From CAYMAI01 sp964388445 (GTDB taxonomy: Bacteria > 4484-113 > JAGGVC01): a DNA stretch of 38,317 nucleotides. A model generated the notes under the pieces. The model did no database searches, was not told where the DNA came from, and worked only from the letters and a program-made list of their open reading frames with translations. Location of the stretch: NCBI GenBank assembly GCA_964388445.1, contig CAYMAI010000013.1:1-38317 (forward strand), in the 5' to 3' direction. The number at the start of each line of letters is the position of its first letter. The stretch's first letter is position 1. The position numbers and the translations under genes are program-made. Below, piece after piece: positions 6,518 to 14,895 of this stretch.

Positions 6518-8040
6518 TTAGATATGATGGTTCGTATAGTGGCGTTTTTTCTTGCCTGTATTTTGGCGCTAGGATGTTCCAAGTCCGGGCCAAATAACAT
6601 TGACTACTCCTATTCGATAAAGGCCGGGGGGGATTCCCCCCCGGCCTCCGCTCAAGTAAATATAATTGCAGGCCTGAATCACGATCATGCGGCTAACGAA
6701 TCTGTTTTCGGCGGAGATATAAATGTTAATAGCTTTGGGTGCATTCCACTATGGGACATTCGGCATGCAACAGACTTTTCTTGGCCGTATATTGGTGTTG
6801 ACGTATTTAAATCTGGATATCCGCGTGGATCCTGGGCGGAAAATCACAGCGACAACGAATTGAGCCAATCTCTGGCATCAGCATTATGGGATGAAACATT
6901 CCGAGCATATTTAGGTATGCCATATTACTATTTTCAATCACACCTTCGCATCAATGTGTTTTACATAAAGCGCACGACATCTGGCGATTGGTTTTCCAAT
7001 TTAGACTTGGCAAAGGAAAGCAAACATTTGAATGGACCAACTCCAATACCCGAACTTAACCCAAAATACTACTTTTGCGAACAATCATATGGAAAATTTA
7101 TCCCAGATTTTGTTGTGCATAACGAAATATTGACGGTTGCTTCCGAAACTTATTCTTGGAATGTAATGTATCCTTTAAGTCCTGAAAGGTGCGCAGAAAT
7201 GTATGAAATAGTGGAGAACGAGAATAATAAACTGCTTGGGCCATTTGTAAATCCTTTTATGGTTATATTAGATTCAAGAGATGGCGATGGGCAGGGATTC
7301 TTCAATTATGAAATGTATCGCAGGAACGAACCACCTTATCCAGACTATGCAATCGCATATATAGGCCAAGCGCTGCAGGATTACATCCGCACCAAAATGA
7401 TTGCCAGCGCATCAACGCCCGCTTCATTCAATGTGCAATTTTATGCTCATGAAATCGGACACATGCTAAATTGGCCTGACACATATGTTAGAGCAAGTGA
7501 CTCTAAAGATAGTGGTCTCTATGGAGCCGATGTGATGGCAGGGGGATTTGCTCCACTTGGAATCCACAAAATTGCTAGCGGCTGGTGCCCATTTGTGAAC
7601 GTAAAGTACAACTTATCAGCATCCGTAATTAAGCCTCAAGATGTTTATGAAGGAAGCCGTGAATTGTATTTTCTGAAGCAGAAAGGCAACAATCCGGGCG
7701 AGTTTTACTACATGGAACTACAAACTGGCAGTGGCGTGTCTCCCAATTTGCCATATAATAGCGAAAATGTTATAGGAGGTAGCGTTAATGGCCTTATTGC
7801 CGTCCACGTTCATTTTGACCATCCTCAAAATGCTGACGGAAATGGCACTCGCATTCGCCCTTTCGAAATTCCGTCTTTATTCTTTCATGAACCCGGAAGT
7901 GGCACATCACCGTTCAGAGGTTCTTTTCCATACGTGGGAGCAAATTATGACGAAACTTCGCCAATCGTACCCACTTGGCATAGCGGGGAGCGGGCCGATT
8001 TCGCTCTACGTAACATAAGATTTCTTAAAAACCGTCGATA
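5205..8040. other. AT-rich segment spanning two lipoprotein genes
   Basis: By eye, GC content drops sharply a little after the first dockerin-like loop of the 4385 gene and returns to the local high level just before the calcium-loop tail of the 6524 gene. Codon use in the segment favours A/T third positions, while both flanks favour G/C. The segment thus covers the 3' two thirds of one gene and the 5' two thirds of the next. No insertion-sequence ends, integrase or target duplication were seen. Confidence 0.6.
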
Positions 8041-8812
8041 TCGCACTCACTTAATCCGGCCTGAGGACGACCCTGATTCTGCCGTCCAAGCTTACGGCTA
8101 CGGCGATATCATCTGCGACGTGGATGTGGGGAGTCCGCTTTTGGGGGACGTGAACGGCGACGGAATCGTGAACGAGGGGGACGCCGCGATGCTGCGGCTG
8201 AATATGGGAAGGCGGGTCGGAATCGACGCGCTGGCGGTGCCCGTGGACGTAAACGGCGACGGTTTTCTCAAATTGGTCTATGACCGCGACGAAGACGGGT
8301 TTATCGCGACGAGCGAGCGCATTTACGACACGGCGTGGAACCTCGTGCATACGAGCGGCGACTGGCTGGATATAAACGGCGACGGGAAAAACGACCTGGA
8401 CGCGGCGGGGACGGGCCAGTTCGACGCGATAGAGCGCTGGTACGAGGAGTTCCGCAGGCTGAACCGGGAGCAGCCGCCGATGGGCGGGATAAGCACGCGC
8501 AATCCGCCTGTGCCGTGGCACGAGATGTCGCCGGGGCTGTTCGAGGTGAGCGCGAGAAGCACTGGACAAGGCTTGCCGCTTGCGTCGCGGCCGATAGCGG
8601 CGTGGCTGATCGACCAGAACGAGGACGGGATAATCGACTTTTTCGACGCGGAGGGCGACGGCAAGGCGACGCTCGTTCCGGCGCGGCTGGACGCGGACGG
8701 GGACGGGGTGATAACCGAGGCGGACGCTGCGTATATGGGCTATTACTGGGGCGAAACGACGTTCGAAGAACTGTGGATTCCTCTCCCCGCCCCTAGCTGG
8801 GCGAATTATTAG
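6524..8812 (+). CDS. M6-like metallopeptidase lipoprotein with calcium-loop tail
   Basis: The 762-residue protein begins at ATG 6524, six bases after the previous stop, so translation is probably coupled. The signal peptide ends in LALGC, giving lipid-modified Cys18. The catalytic region has FYAHEIGHMLNWPDTY with zinc ligands His309 and His313 and catalytic Glu310, followed by SGLYGADVMAGGF and LGIHKIASGW. This is the layout of M6 (immune inhibitor A-like) peptidases, in which the Asp after HExxHxxxxxD and the MxxG turn are conserved. The last 230 residues hold several DxNxDGxxxxxD calcium loops (GDVNGDGIVNEGDAAM, VDVNGDGF, LDINGDGKNDLDAA, DQNEDGIIDFFD, LDADGDGVITEADAA), like dockerin/type-I repeats. 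The gene is AT-rich up to about 8040 and GC-rich after that. Likely an anchored extracellular protease. Confidence 0.8.
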   Translation: MMVRIVAFFLACILALGCSKSGPNNIDYSYSIKAGGDSPPASAQVNIIAGLNHDHAANESVFGGDINVNSFGCIPLWDIRHATDFSWPYIGVDVFKSGYPRGSWAENHSDNELSQSLASALWDETFRAYLGMPYYYFQSHLRINVFYIKRTTSGDWFSNLDLAKESKHLNGPTPIPELNPKYYFCEQSYGKFIPDFVVHNEILTVASETYSWNVMYPLSPERCAEMYEIVENENNKLLGPFVNPFMVILDSRDGDGQGFFNYEMYRRNEPPYPDYAIAYIGQALQDYIRTKMIASASTPASFNVQFYAHEIGHMLNWPDTYVRASDSKDSGLYGADVMAGGFAPLGIHKIASGWCPFVNVKYNLSASVIKPQDVYEGSRELYFLKQKGNNPGEFYYMELQTGSGVSPNLPYNSENVIGGSVNGLIAVHVHFDHPQNADGNGTRIRPFEIPSLFFHEPGSGTSPFRGSFPYVGANYDETSPIVPTWHSGERADFALRNIRFLKNRRYRTHLIRPEDDPDSAVQAYGYGDIICDVDVGSPLLGDVNGDGIVNEGDAAMLRLNMGRRVGIDALAVPVDVNGDGFLKLVYDRDEDGFIATSERIYDTAWNLVHTSGDWLDINGDGKNDLDAAGTGQFDAIERWYEEFRRLNREQPPMGGISTRNPPVPWHEMSPGLFEVSARSTGQGLPLASRPIAAWLIDQNEDGIIDFFDAEGDGKATLVPARLDADGDGVITEADAAYMGYYWGETTFEELWIPLPAPSWANY
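6621..6647. repeat. Perfect GC palindrome with G7/C7 tracts inside a coding region
   Basis: AGGCCGGGGGGG (6621-6632) and CCCCCCCGGCCT (6636-6647) are exact inverted repeats around the 3-base loop ATT. It lies at codons 33-42 of the M6-like lipoprotein, just past the lipid anchor, in otherwise AT-rich sequence. The DNA or mRNA hairpin should be very stable. Confidence 0.9.
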
Positions 8813-8821
8813 GGCGGGGGG
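8783..8821. terminator. Hairpin between convergent genes, terminator-like
   Basis: CTCCCCGCCC (8783-8792) pairs with GGGCGGGGGG (8812-8821), ten pairs with one wobble, spanning the stop codon of the metallopeptidase gene. No T-run follows on either strand, so termination is uncertain, but it sits exactly between converging genes. Confidence 0.4.
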
Positions 8822-8845
8822 CAAGGCCGGACGGGGCGGAGCGGG

Positions 8846-9970
8846 CTAGACGTAAACGCGCTTTATCCGCCTGCCCAAATTGCAAATGATTTCATATTCG
8901 AGCGTGTTCGCCCAGCGCGCGAGGTCGGCGGCGGCAATAGCTTTGCCGCAGGATTCGCCAATGAGGATGACCTCTTCGCCGAGTTCCGGTTTTCCGAGGC
9001 CGTTCACGTCCACCATCATGTAGTCCATCGTGATGTTGCCGACCACCGGCCGGATTTCGCCGCGATATATCACTTGCGCCTTGCCGCTCATCGAGCGCGG
9101 ATATCCGTCCGCATAGCCGATGGGTATCGTGACGAGCGTGGTGTCTTCGGGCGCTATCCACTTGTGTCCGTAGCTTACGCCGGTGCCTTTTTTCACCTGC
9201 CGGAAGTCGTGAACCTGACTGACGAGGGTGAGGACCGGCGCGATGTCTATTTTGCGCCCGGCATAGTCCGGCGGGTAAAGCCCGTAGCAAAGAATGCCGG
9301 CGCGAACCATATCGTAGTGCGCATCGGGAAGGTTGAGGACGCCGCCGCTGTTCGAGAGGTGCGCGCAAGAAACGTCCGGGAAAACGGATTTGACTTTCGC
9401 GAGGATTTCTTCGAACGCTCGCTTTTGGGCGGCGTTGCGCGGGTCGTCCGCGATGCTCGATTCGACGAGGTGGCTGAAGACGCCTTCGAGCGTGAACATT
9501 TTTTCGGCTTTGATAAGTTCCAGCGCTTCGCCTAGGTCGTCCGGAGAGATGCCGAGGCGCGCCATGCCGGTGTCCACTTCGAGATGGAGCTTCACGGTGT
9601 CGGGAGCGTTCCTTGCGGCGCGAGCGTACCAGTTGATGTGGTCGAGGTGGTGCACGGTGAGCCGGCAGCTGTTCGCGACCGCGAGCGGCAATTTGACCGG
9701 GTTGATATGCGATAGGAGCAGAATCGGGTTCGGCGCGCCGCCGCCGCGAAGCTCGAGCGCTTCGTCGAGCGTGGGCACGCCCAGCCAGACGCGTGGAAAC
9801 CGGCTGAAGACGGGGATGAGGCCGGCGATGCCGTGGCCGTAGCCGTTGGCTTTGACGACGGCGATGAGGCGCTTGCCGCCGAGCTCGTCGAGGATTACGC
9901 GCAGGTTGTGCGCGAATTTTTCGAGGTCGATGTACGCGGTGGTCGTGGAATGGGAAGGCTCAAAACTCAC
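8846..9970 (-). CDS. alr: Alanine racemase
   Basis: The 374-residue enzyme interconverts L- and D-alanine with pyridoxal phosphate, supplying D-Ala for peptidoglycan in the cytoplasm. The N-terminal barrel starts with TTAYIDLEKFAHNL and holds the cofactor lysine in AVVKANGYGHG (Lys40). Other family marks are HLEVDTGMARLG, HLSNSGG, VRAGILCYGLYP, the catalytic tyrosine in GTGVSYGHKW, IPIGYADGYPR and GNITMDYMMVDV. Length is typical. It starts at GTG 9970, behind GGGGAG, inside the end of nnrD; the two genes overlap by 11 bases, so translation is coupled. Alr and NnrD are neighbours in many bacteria. Confidence 0.97.
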   Translation of the reverse strand: MSFEPSHSTTTAYIDLEKFAHNLRVILDELGGKRLIAVVKANGYGHGIAGLIPVFSRFPRVWLGVPTLDEALELRGGGAPNPILLLSHINPVKLPLAVANSCRLTVHHLDHINWYARAARNAPDTVKLHLEVDTGMARLGISPDDLGEALELIKAEKMFTLEGVFSHLVESSIADDPRNAAQKRAFEEILAKVKSVFPDVSCAHLSNSGGVLNLPDAHYDMVRAGILCYGLYPPDYAGRKIDIAPVLTLVSQVHDFRQVKKGTGVSYGHKWIAPEDTTLVTIPIGYADGYPRSMSGKAQVIYRGEIRPVVGNITMDYMMVDVNGLGKPELGEEVILIGESCGKAIAAADLARWANTLEYEIICNLGRRIKRVYV

Positions 9971-11561
9971 TTTCTTCTCCCCGGCGAATCACGTCGAGCG
10001 CGTGGGGCAGATAATCGAGGATGTCGCCGGCAATCATACCGTCGAGCCCGATTTCCTCGGCCGCAAGGTCGCCCGCGAGCCCGTGAAGATACTGGCCCGC
10101 CCAAAGCGCCGCGCCCACGCTTTCCGAAACATCGAAGCCGCCTTCGGATTTGTGGCGCGATGCGGCGGGCGCGAGCATTCCGGCGATCGCTCCGGCGAGA
10201 ACGTCGCCGCTGCCCGCGGTCGCCATACCGGGATTGCCGGTCGGTATGCAGTAAATGCGCCCAAGCTTGTCGGCGGTGAAGCTTTTGCCGGCTTTGAACG
10301 CTACGGCGCAGCCCCGCTTTTCGGCGAAGTCTTTCACGATGGCGAACGGATTGCTTTCGAGTTCTTCGCGCGTGGCGCCGCTTACCGCGCAAAATTCGCC
10401 GGGATGCGGCGTTATTCCGACCGCGCTCGTTTTGGGCAGTTTTTCTTTCAATTCTCTTAGAGCATAAATTCCATCGGCGTCGAGGATGACTGGGAGCGCG
10501 CATTTCGCAATGAAGTCCCGCACGAGTTCGAGGGTTTGCGGATGGCGGCCGACGCCGCAACCGATGCATACGCAGTCGGCCCATTCGGTAAGTTCGAGAA
10601 GGCGGTGAAGCGCAAGCCTGCTGAAATTGCCGCTGTCGGTGTCCTGCGCGCCCTCGACCATCACTTCGAGCTCGGACGCCGCGACCGCGGGGCGAAGCTT
10701 TTCCGGCACGATGAGTTTCGCCATTCCGGCGCCGGCGCGTATCGCCGCGCGAGCGGCCATTCTCGCCGCGCCCGTCATTCCGGTGGAGCCGCCAACGATG
10801 AGGACGCGTCCGAAAGTGCCTTTGTGGCTTTTGCGGTCGCGCACGGGGAGCATCGCGAATACGTCGGAGAGTTCCACTTCATGCGCCGCCGCAAGATTCC
10901 CGCACTCTTCCGGGAAGCCGATTTTGACGATTTCGGCGCTCGCCGCGACATCCGCGGTGGAGTAGTTATGGAAGCCGAGCTTGTCGAATTCGATTGTATA
11001 AATTTTGTCCGGCTTCGCCGACGCTCCGAAAATTTTTCCGGTAGACGCGCAAAATCCGCTGGGAGTGTCGATTGAAATCTGCATCGCGCCTTTCGCCGCG
11101 CAATGGTTGTTCATAGCGTTTACGATTGACGCATATTCGCGGCTCAGGTCTCGCGCAAGTCCGGTGCCGAAAAGCGCGTCCACGACGTAGTCCCAGTTTT
11201 CGTCCCAGATTTCCGCCGGGAAAACGCGCGGAACGTGGCGCTCCATTTTCAGCCCCATTTTTTCCGCTACGTTCGCGAACAGCGAAGCGGGCGGTTTCAG
11301 TTCGGCAGCGGGCGAAAGAATCTGCAAGGAGACGTCGAATCCGGCGCGAAACAGATAGGTCGCAAGCGCTATGCCGTCGCCTCCGTTGTTGCCCGCACCG
11401 GCAAGAATGAGAATCCTGTCATCGGGCGTAAGGTATTCGCGCATCGCGTCGAAAATGCGCAGCGCGGCGTTGTTCATCAGGTGATCGGCAGGGATTTCGA
11501 GAGCCTCTATCGCGTGCCGGTCGGCTTCCGCCATATTTTCGCTTGTAAATATCGGTTTCAA
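9960..11561 (-). CDS. nnrD: Bifunctional NAD(P)H-hydrate epimerase/dehydratase
   Basis: The 533-residue fusion protein repairs damaged NAD(P)H hydrates. The N-terminal half (about residues 1-220) is the YjeF_N/NnrE epimerase: LAGAGNNGGDG, VDALFGTGL, SIDTPSG. The C-terminal half (about 225-525) is the ADP/ATP-dependent dehydratase: HKGTFGRVLIVGGSTGMTGA, LDADG, ITPHPGEF, and the diagnostic GNPGMATAGSGDVLAG. It starts at TTG 11561, eight bases after an extended -10 (TGATATAAT on the minus strand). There is no Shine-Dalgarno site, so the mRNA is probably leaderless or nearly so. It overlaps alr downstream. Confidence 0.96.
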   Translation of the reverse strand: MKPIFTSENMAEADRHAIEALEIPADHLMNNAALRIFDAMREYLTPDDRILILAGAGNNGGDGIALATYLFRAGFDVSLQILSPAAELKPPASLFANVAEKMGLKMERHVPRVFPAEIWDENWDYVVDALFGTGLARDLSREYASIVNAMNNHCAAKGAMQISIDTPSGFCASTGKIFGASAKPDKIYTIEFDKLGFHNYSTADVAASAEIVKIGFPEECGNLAAAHEVELSDVFAMLPVRDRKSHKGTFGRVLIVGGSTGMTGAARMAARAAIRAGAGMAKLIVPEKLRPAVAASELEVMVEGAQDTDSGNFSRLALHRLLELTEWADCVCIGCGVGRHPQTLELVRDFIAKCALPVILDADGIYALRELKEKLPKTSAVGITPHPGEFCAVSGATREELESNPFAIVKDFAEKRGCAVAFKAGKSFTADKLGRIYCIPTGNPGMATAGSGDVLAGAIAGMLAPAASRHKSEGGFDVSESVGAALWAGQYLHGLAGDLAAEEIGLDGMIAGDILDYLPHALDVIRRGEESEF

Positions 11562-11569
11562 AGCGGAGA

Positions 11570-11575
11570 ATTATA
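11570..11575 (-). promoter_or_regulatory. -10 box of nnrD-alr, near-leaderless
   Basis: TATAAT on the minus strand (11575-11570), preceded by TGA to make an extended -10. Eight bases separate it from the TTG start codon, so the transcript should begin about two bases before it. No good -35 is seen. Confidence 0.6.
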
Positions 11576-11627
11576 TCACCGCGGACTATTCTCGCGGATA
11601 AGCTCGGCGCGCCGAAACCGGACGATA

Positions 11628-13205
11628 TTATCCGGAGCCGAAAAGCGGAATCGTTTTGACGGGTTTTCCCAAGATTCCGAGTTCGTAAAGATTGTCGCCC
11701 GCGATTACGACGTTGCCGCGACCGTAAAAAAGCCATCCGTTCGGGTCGAGCTGGTCGCCCGCGATTATTTTGCCGGTTTTTGCGTTGATAATCGCTTCGA
11801 GTGCGGGATTCGAAAGATCGCTCTCTTGTCCGGGCTTCGAAAAAACGGCGTGCATAATCGAGCCGCCGTCTCCGGCAAACTCCACTTTTTCCGGCAGCCT
11901 GCCGGCGAATGACGCGAGCGGAAAAAGTTTGGAGCCGCCGTCTTTAAGCCCGGTTTCGATAAAGCGTCCCGCGGTTTTTAGGTAGGCGCCGGAAGGGTGT
12001 TTGAAAACGTGAACGTCGCCGCCATCGCTTCCGTCCGATGGTCGCTTCGCGACGTCGAATTCCGAAATTTTCGCGCCGCTCGATGCGTCGAGTTTTACGT
12101 AGCGCGCGCCGTAGCCGTATTCCATTTCGACGAAGCCTTCCGCGTACTTAATCGCGTTCGGGAGCGTGGGGCCGCCGGAAGAAGTTATTTCCCAGGTCTG
12201 TTTGCCGTTCGAAACGTCGAGTTCGAATACGCGCCAGCGGCCCGGCGCGGGGACGGAAAAAGCGCATAGCTTTGATTCGTCTGGGCTTAGAGCGCATACG
12301 ATTCTCGAAAACGCGTCGTTGAACGGGAAAAGGGGAGTGCGGTGAATCTGTTCGCCGAAGTATCTGCGCCATGCGATTTTGCCGCCGGAGCCGATGCACA
12401 CCATTTCTTCCTGCAAAACGTCTATTTTGTACGCGAGCAGTATGTGAGATTGGGTAGCCGCGACAAGGTCGAATGACGAGCCGTAATCTTTCGGGACGGA
12501 AGTCGAGAAAAGCGTTTTTCCCGTATTCAAATCTATTCGTGAAACTTTTTCGCGTGTCGTATGGCCGTAGATGTCGATTGAATCGGTGGAATCCGGCCCG
12601 CTCAAAATTATTGCGGAATCCGGTTTGGCGGAAGGCGCAGCCGGTTTAAGCAAGTATGCGAGCGGAAACGACGATTCCACGGTACCAGCGTCGGCGTTCC
12701 AAATTTCGGTACGGTACGAATGTGTTCCTTCCGGGCCGGGCCGCTCCAAAAATTCCATCGCGACTCTCGATTCGAAAATCGCGGTTGGAGATGCGTCGCG
12801 TGCGGACAAAATAGGCGTTAGGTCCGAGCCTGTTAACGCCGAATTGATGCTTGCGTTTTCGGTTATCCACGTGTAAAGAAATTTCCCGCCCGATTTTCCC
12901 GCGGGACGCACGGCGAAGGGATAGACTCGTGCGTCGAGCTTGGATTCCCATAACTGCTTGCCGGTCTTTACGTCGAACGATGCGATTGAAACGTCCTTGA
13001 ATGCGAGAAAATTCGATTCTTGTTTTCCAGGTTCGATCGTGCCGCCTGCGGTTGAGTTTCCGGAGATTTCGCCGTTGGTGCCGCCTTCGGAAACGTACAG
13101 GCAGGAACAAAAAAGTAGCGCGGTAAGCGCAATCGGCGCAAACGAGGCAAGGCGCAAAGCAGCGGAAATGCGAGCGCCGGCGCGGGCCGGAATAAATGCG
13201 CTCAA
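11628..13205 (-). CDS. Beta-propeller (PQQ-like) lipoprotein
   Basis: The 525-residue protein shows repeated blades of the PQQ/WD-like type, for example SFDVKTGKQLWESKLDARV, RIDLNTGKTLFSTSVPKD, GSGGKIAWRRYFGE, VFELDVSNGKQTWEI and IINAKTGKIIAGDQL. The hydrophobic N-terminus ends in LLFCSC, so it is probably a lipoprotein (lipid on the Cys of CSC near residue 35). The start is probably TTG 13205, five bases after the DinB-like stop; the Shine-Dalgarno match is poor, so coupling is likely, and a TTG further in (before RLASFAP) is an alternative. In BamB-like and dehydrogenase families such propellers are scaffolds or enzymes; no cofactor-binding residues were recognised, so only a structural call is made. 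Confidence 0.75.
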   Translation of the reverse strand: MSAFIPARAGARISAALRLASFAPIALTALLFCSCLYVSEGGTNGEISGNSTAGGTIEPGKQESNFLAFKDVSIASFDVKTGKQLWESKLDARVYPFAVRPAGKSGGKFLYTWITENASINSALTGSDLTPILSARDASPTAIFESRVAMEFLERPGPEGTHSYRTEIWNADAGTVESSFPLAYLLKPAAPSAKPDSAIILSGPDSTDSIDIYGHTTREKVSRIDLNTGKTLFSTSVPKDYGSSFDLVAATQSHILLAYKIDVLQEEMVCIGSGGKIAWRRYFGEQIHRTPLFPFNDAFSRIVCALSPDESKLCAFSVPAPGRWRVFELDVSNGKQTWEITSSGGPTLPNAIKYAEGFVEMEYGYGARYVKLDASSGAKISEFDVAKRPSDGSDGGDVHVFKHPSGAYLKTAGRFIETGLKDGGSKLFPLASFAGRLPEKVEFAGDGGSIMHAVFSKPGQESDLSNPALEAIINAKTGKIIAGDQLDPNGWLFYGRGNVVIAGDNLYELGILGKPVKTIPLFGSG

Positions 13206-13210
13206 CTCCG

Positions 13211-13699
13211 CTATTTTGCGAACAGGAGCGGGCCGACGGGGAGTTCTCTTCCCGATAGCTCCGCGATAAGCCTTATCTGCCCTTCGTGCAAGGCTTCGTG
13301 TTCCAGAATGTGATAAAGAATCCAGCCGATAGGCTCCTTTTTTCCTTTTTCGCCCATCGGAAGCGCGGTGTCGAGGTCTTCGTCGCTTATGCCTTCCAGA
13401 TAGTCGATAAACCTTTCTCGCACTTCATGGGCGTAGCATTTTACATCATCGAGTTCGAGCTTCGCCGACGCGTCGCGATAGTCGACGGCGATTCCAAGCT
13501 CGAATTTTTCGCCGATAAGCGTGCTTCGAAGCCAGAATTCCTCGACCTGCACCACGTGGAGGAAAAGCCTTATCGGCGAGTGAATTCCGCCGTTAGGCAC
13601 GTAATTAAGTTCTTTTTCCGACATTTGGGCGAGGTCGCTTAAGAGCTTGGCTCTAATCCTTTCGAAACCGTCCTGTATAAACTGCACCGCTTTTCTCAT
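13211..13699 (-). CDS. DinB-family four-helix protein
   Basis: The 162-residue protein starts at ATG 13699 with GGGAGCG just upstream. The DinB/YfiT fold is suggested by an N-terminal helix, a metal-ligand His in the middle (LFLHVVQVEEFWL) and the pair in ILYHILEHEALHEGQI near the end. Together these give the three-histidine metal site common in this family. Members act as metal-dependent thiol transferases or hydrolases, but most, as here, have no known substrate. It is followed after five bases by the propeller lipoprotein, so the two likely share one mRNA. Confidence 0.8.
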   Translation of the reverse strand: MRKAVQFIQDGFERIRAKLLSDLAQMSEKELNYVPNGGIHSPIRLFLHVVQVEEFWLRSTLIGEKFELGIAVDYRDASAKLELDDVKCYAHEVRERFIDYLEGISDEDLDTALPMGEKGKKEPIGWILYHILEHEALHEGQIRLIAELSGRELPVGPLLFAK

Positions 13700-13754
13700 A
13701 ATACGCTCCCGGTAAACGCAGAAGATACTACCTTTGCACGCCTGATTTGCGTAA

Positions 13755-13760
13755 TATAAT
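13755..13760 (+). promoter_or_regulatory. -10 box of the M19 dipeptidase gene
   Basis: TATAAT (13755-13760) lies seven bases before GTG 13768, so the transcript should start about one base before the start codon. TTGCAC (13734-13739) is a possible -35 with a short 15-bp spacer. Confidence 0.6.
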
Positions 13761-13767
13761 CGTTCTC

Positions 13768-14895
13768 GTGAAGGAAAAGTTTCGTATTGCGGACGGCCAT
13801 CAGGATCTCGCTTGGAACATGCTCTCGTACAAGAGGCCGTTCGAAAGCGAGGGGCGGGACTATATGCTCACGCAGGAAAGCTGGAAAGACGCGAATCTGA
13901 AGTGGGCATGGTGCACGATATTCACGCTGCCGGAGTTTCACGGCGCTGGGCATTTCGATAAAGCGGTGGCGGCTCAATTCGAAATATACGCGAGGCTGAT
14001 TGAGAGACATTCCGATTGGCTTGCGGCGATCCGAAGTAAAAGCGATTTGATTTCGGTTGAAAAATCGCAGCGCAAAACCGGTATTTCCATTTTGATGGAA
14101 GGCGCGGAGCCGGTTTCATCGCCCGGCGAGTTGAAGCGCTTTTTCGATTTCGGCGTGCGTGCGGCGGGATTGACTTGGATGAACCGCAACGCATACGCAG
14201 CCGGCAACAAGGCCGAAGGGGGGCTGACAGAGCAAGGCCGAAGGCTGATGGACGCAGCGGCGGATTTGGGGATTGCGATAGACGTTTCACATTTGAACGA
14301 AGAGAGTTTTTGGGACGCCGTTGAATATAGAAGCAAGTATTCGGGAAATCTTGCGCTTATCGCATCTCATTCGAACGCCGCGGCGGTTTGCCCGAGCGAC
14401 CGGAATCTTGACGACAGGCAGCTGTCCGTATTGCGTGAGGCCGAATCTTGCATAGGAATCGTGCTTCACAACTCATATTTGATGCCGGGGTGGGCGGATA
14501 CCGAATTCGGAATCAAAAAGCCGCTGGAACCCGGCGTAGTTTTTCCGGAAGGAGTCTCGGGAGAAGAAATTGCCGGAAAACTTGCCGCCGGGGAAATTAA
14601 CGAAATTAACCATCCGGATTTCAAGCCCGACGCCGCGCCTCCGGAAGAAGTGGATATCGGAATCGTGCTTGAGCATATCGGGCATTTGAAATATATGCTC
14701 GGAGACAACCTCGTGGGAATCGGCAGCGACTTCGACGGCGGGCTGACGAAATACAACACGCCGGTTCCGTTCGAGAATTTAAGCGATTTGCAATTTTTGG
14801 GCGATGCCGTCGCGGATAAATGGGGACGGGATTTCGCCGCAAAAGTAATGTCGGAAAACTGGTTCGGTTATTGGCTGAAAAATCTGCCTGATTGA
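13768..14895 (+). CDS. M19 (renal-type) dipeptidase
   Basis: The 375-residue zinc peptidase has all family marks: IADGHQDLAW (zinc ligands His11 and Asp13), MEGAEP (bridging Glu), AAGLTWMNRNAYAAG, GLTEQGRRLMDAA, IDVSHLNEESFWD, the ligand His in SHSNAAAVCPSDRNL, and the final GDNLVGIGSDFDGG. It hydrolyses dipeptides, including some with D-amino acids. No signal peptide is seen, so it is probably cytoplasmic. GTG 13768 is chosen because a TATAAT ends seven bases upstream and no Shine-Dalgarno site exists; an upstream TTG (13747) would place the promoter inside the gene. The stop abuts the stop of the convergent DUF389 gene with no base between. Confidence 0.93.
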   Translation: MKEKFRIADGHQDLAWNMLSYKRPFESEGRDYMLTQESWKDANLKWAWCTIFTLPEFHGAGHFDKAVAAQFEIYARLIERHSDWLAAIRSKSDLISVEKSQRKTGISILMEGAEPVSSPGELKRFFDFGVRAAGLTWMNRNAYAAGNKAEGGLTEQGRRLMDAAADLGIAIDVSHLNEESFWDAVEYRSKYSGNLALIASHSNAAAVCPSDRNLDDRQLSVLREAESCIGIVLHNSYLMPGWADTEFGIKKPLEPGVVFPEGVSGEEIAGKLAAGEINEINHPDFKPDAAPPEEVDIGIVLEHIGHLKYMLGDNLVGIGSDFDGGLTKYNTPVPFENLSDLQFLGDAVADKWGRDFAAKVMSENWFGYWLKNLPD

